DNA of 64,000 nt from Pseudobythopirellula maris (GTDB lineage: Bacteria > Planctomycetota > Planctomycetia > Pirellulales > Lacipirellulaceae): positions 1 to 64,000 of the forward strand of contig NZ_SJPQ01000006.1 of assembly GCF_007859945.1 (NCBI RefSeq), read 5' to 3'. Positions 63,461-64,000 of the stretch are shown here, piece after piece; the first letter of the stretch is position 1, and each line of letters opens with the position of its first letter. The notes below the pieces were generated by a model. The model was given only the letters and a program-made list of their open reading frames with translations, had not been told where the DNA came from and did not search any database. The position numbers were made by a program, and so were the translations under genes.

Positions 63461-64000
63461 GTGACCGAAACGACCCGTGTGTTTTCGACCCTTCTTTTGA
63501 TCGCTGTCGGATTTGGCCTCGCCACGGTCTTCGGGCCGCCCGAACTGGCCGACCGCCTTGCCGACCGTCTCGCGCCCCGCGGCGCCGCCCCGAGCGACTT
63601 GAGCCCGCTGCCTTCGGACCTTGCGGCGCAGATCGGCCCCTCGCGCGATTTCGACGCTTGGCGCAACGCCGTGGCGACCACGCCCACGCCGCAGACCGAC
63701 GGACAGGCCACCGCTTTCGTGTCGCCCGCGTTGCCCCCCACGCCGGAACTCCCGCAGCCAACCTACGACCGCTACGCGCCGAGCGCGGCGCCGCCGGTCG
63801 CGTCGCAACCGTTCGAAGCTTCGCTCGACACACCGAGCGACCTGCGCCCTGTCACGCCGCTGCCGGCCCACCCGGCGCCGGGTGGCTCGCGGTACGCCGA
63901 GCCGGCGCCCGCCGCTTCGCCCCAGCGGGACCGCTTGATCTCCAACAGCGTGCCGGCTCCGCCGGTGGCCGCCACCTCGTGGCAAACGCACCCCGATTTG
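63461..64000 (+). CDS. Exported or membrane-anchored Pro/Ala-rich protein (partial at window edge)
   Basis: GTG 63461 with GAGG six nt upstream (63451-63454) opens a frame of 180 codons with no stop before the window ends. The N-terminus MTETTRVFSTLLLIAVGFG, continued by LATVFGPPELAD, is a signal anchor or signal peptide. The rest so far is a low-complexity Pro/Ala/Thr-rich linker (for example SPALPPTPELPQPTYDRYAP), which usually precedes a domain such as LysM, but none is in view. Frames on the other strand here are shadows. Function unknown. Confidence 0.65.
   Translation, partial: MTETTRVFSTLLLIAVGFGLATVFGPPELADRLADRLAPRGAAPSDLSPLPSDLAAQIGPSRDFDAWRNAVATTPTPQTDGQATAFVSPALPPTPELPQPTYDRYAPSAAPPVASQPFEASLDTPSDLRPVTPLPAHPAPGGSRYAEPAPAASPQRDRLISNSVPAPPVAATSWQTHPDL

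Overview
The window looks like a chromosomal segment of a planctomycete, most likely of the Pirellulales. This is inferred from gene content and visibly high G+C, not from a database match. The markers are a DUF1559 pseudopilin with its H-X9-DG motif, several PEP-CTERM proteins (two also carrying dockerin-like repeats), a TIGR03067 protein, a TPR protein with two RNA polymerase alpha-CTD-like domains, a one-chain SecDF next to tgt and yajC, and a metal-type KdsA that implies a lipid A/KDO envelope. No phage, plasmid replication gene, rRNA or CRISPR array was seen. One tRNA (Thr, anticodon CGT) is present.

Layout. 1-605: the end of an IS5-like insertion sequence cuts a conserved gene on the minus strand. 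0.9-9.2 kb: three cation transporters (CDF efflux, CaxA-type Ca2+/cation exchanger, SO_0444-like permease with a C-terminal HMA domain), a bacterial (6-4) photolyase and a DUF1559 protein. 9.3-14.2 kb: SGNH hydrolase, a very large pseudopilin with a small overlapping-operon partner, and a cyclophilin-dockerin-PEP-CTERM protein. 14.7-19.9 kb: lipid kinase, kdsA, a transglutaminase-like lipoprotein and a bile-acid-symporter-like protein. 20.0-25.5 kb: rpmE, prfA, prmC, a DUF4261 protein and a secreted S10 carboxypeptidase, all on the plus strand and separated by long imperfect palindromes. 25.5-37.0 kb: accessory region with P-domain PEP-CTERM protein, YhaM-like nuclease, a family of paralogous membrane proteins, a murein-peptidase-like PEP-CTERM protein, a 5'-truncated alkylation-repair gene, a TIGR03067 protein and a DJ-1/PfpI protein. 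37.2-45.2 kb: a minus-strand run of aquaporin, HNH endonuclease, aconitase, CsaA, VapBC and a CBS-type ClC channel. 45.5-48.4 kb: serC-serA. 48.5-55.8 kb: minus-strand zinc-ribbon protein, GH35 beta-galactosidase, fasciclin protein and a large TPR lipoprotein. 56.0-63.1 kb: tRNA-Thr, TPR-alphaCTD protein, tgt, yajC, secDF. 63.4 kb to end: a partial exported or anchored protein.

Functional groupings: serC and serA are consecutive steps of serine synthesis; prfA and prmC are release factor 1 and its methylase; tgt-yajC-secDF is a widely conserved order. The serine and translation genes sit in ordinary housekeeping neighbourhoods.

The most unusual feature is the intergenic DNA. Many gaps carry hairpins or paired inverted hairpins of at least six sequence types. 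Several begin with GTAG, the hallmark of REP sequences moved by RAYT transposases, but no RAYT gene lies in the window. A 157-bp palindrome with TA at its ends (28187-28343) resembles a MITE. Other points of interest are the HNH gene that overlaps the aconitase stop codon, the membrane-protein family at 28.9-31.4 kb, and the TPR-double-alphaCTD protein.
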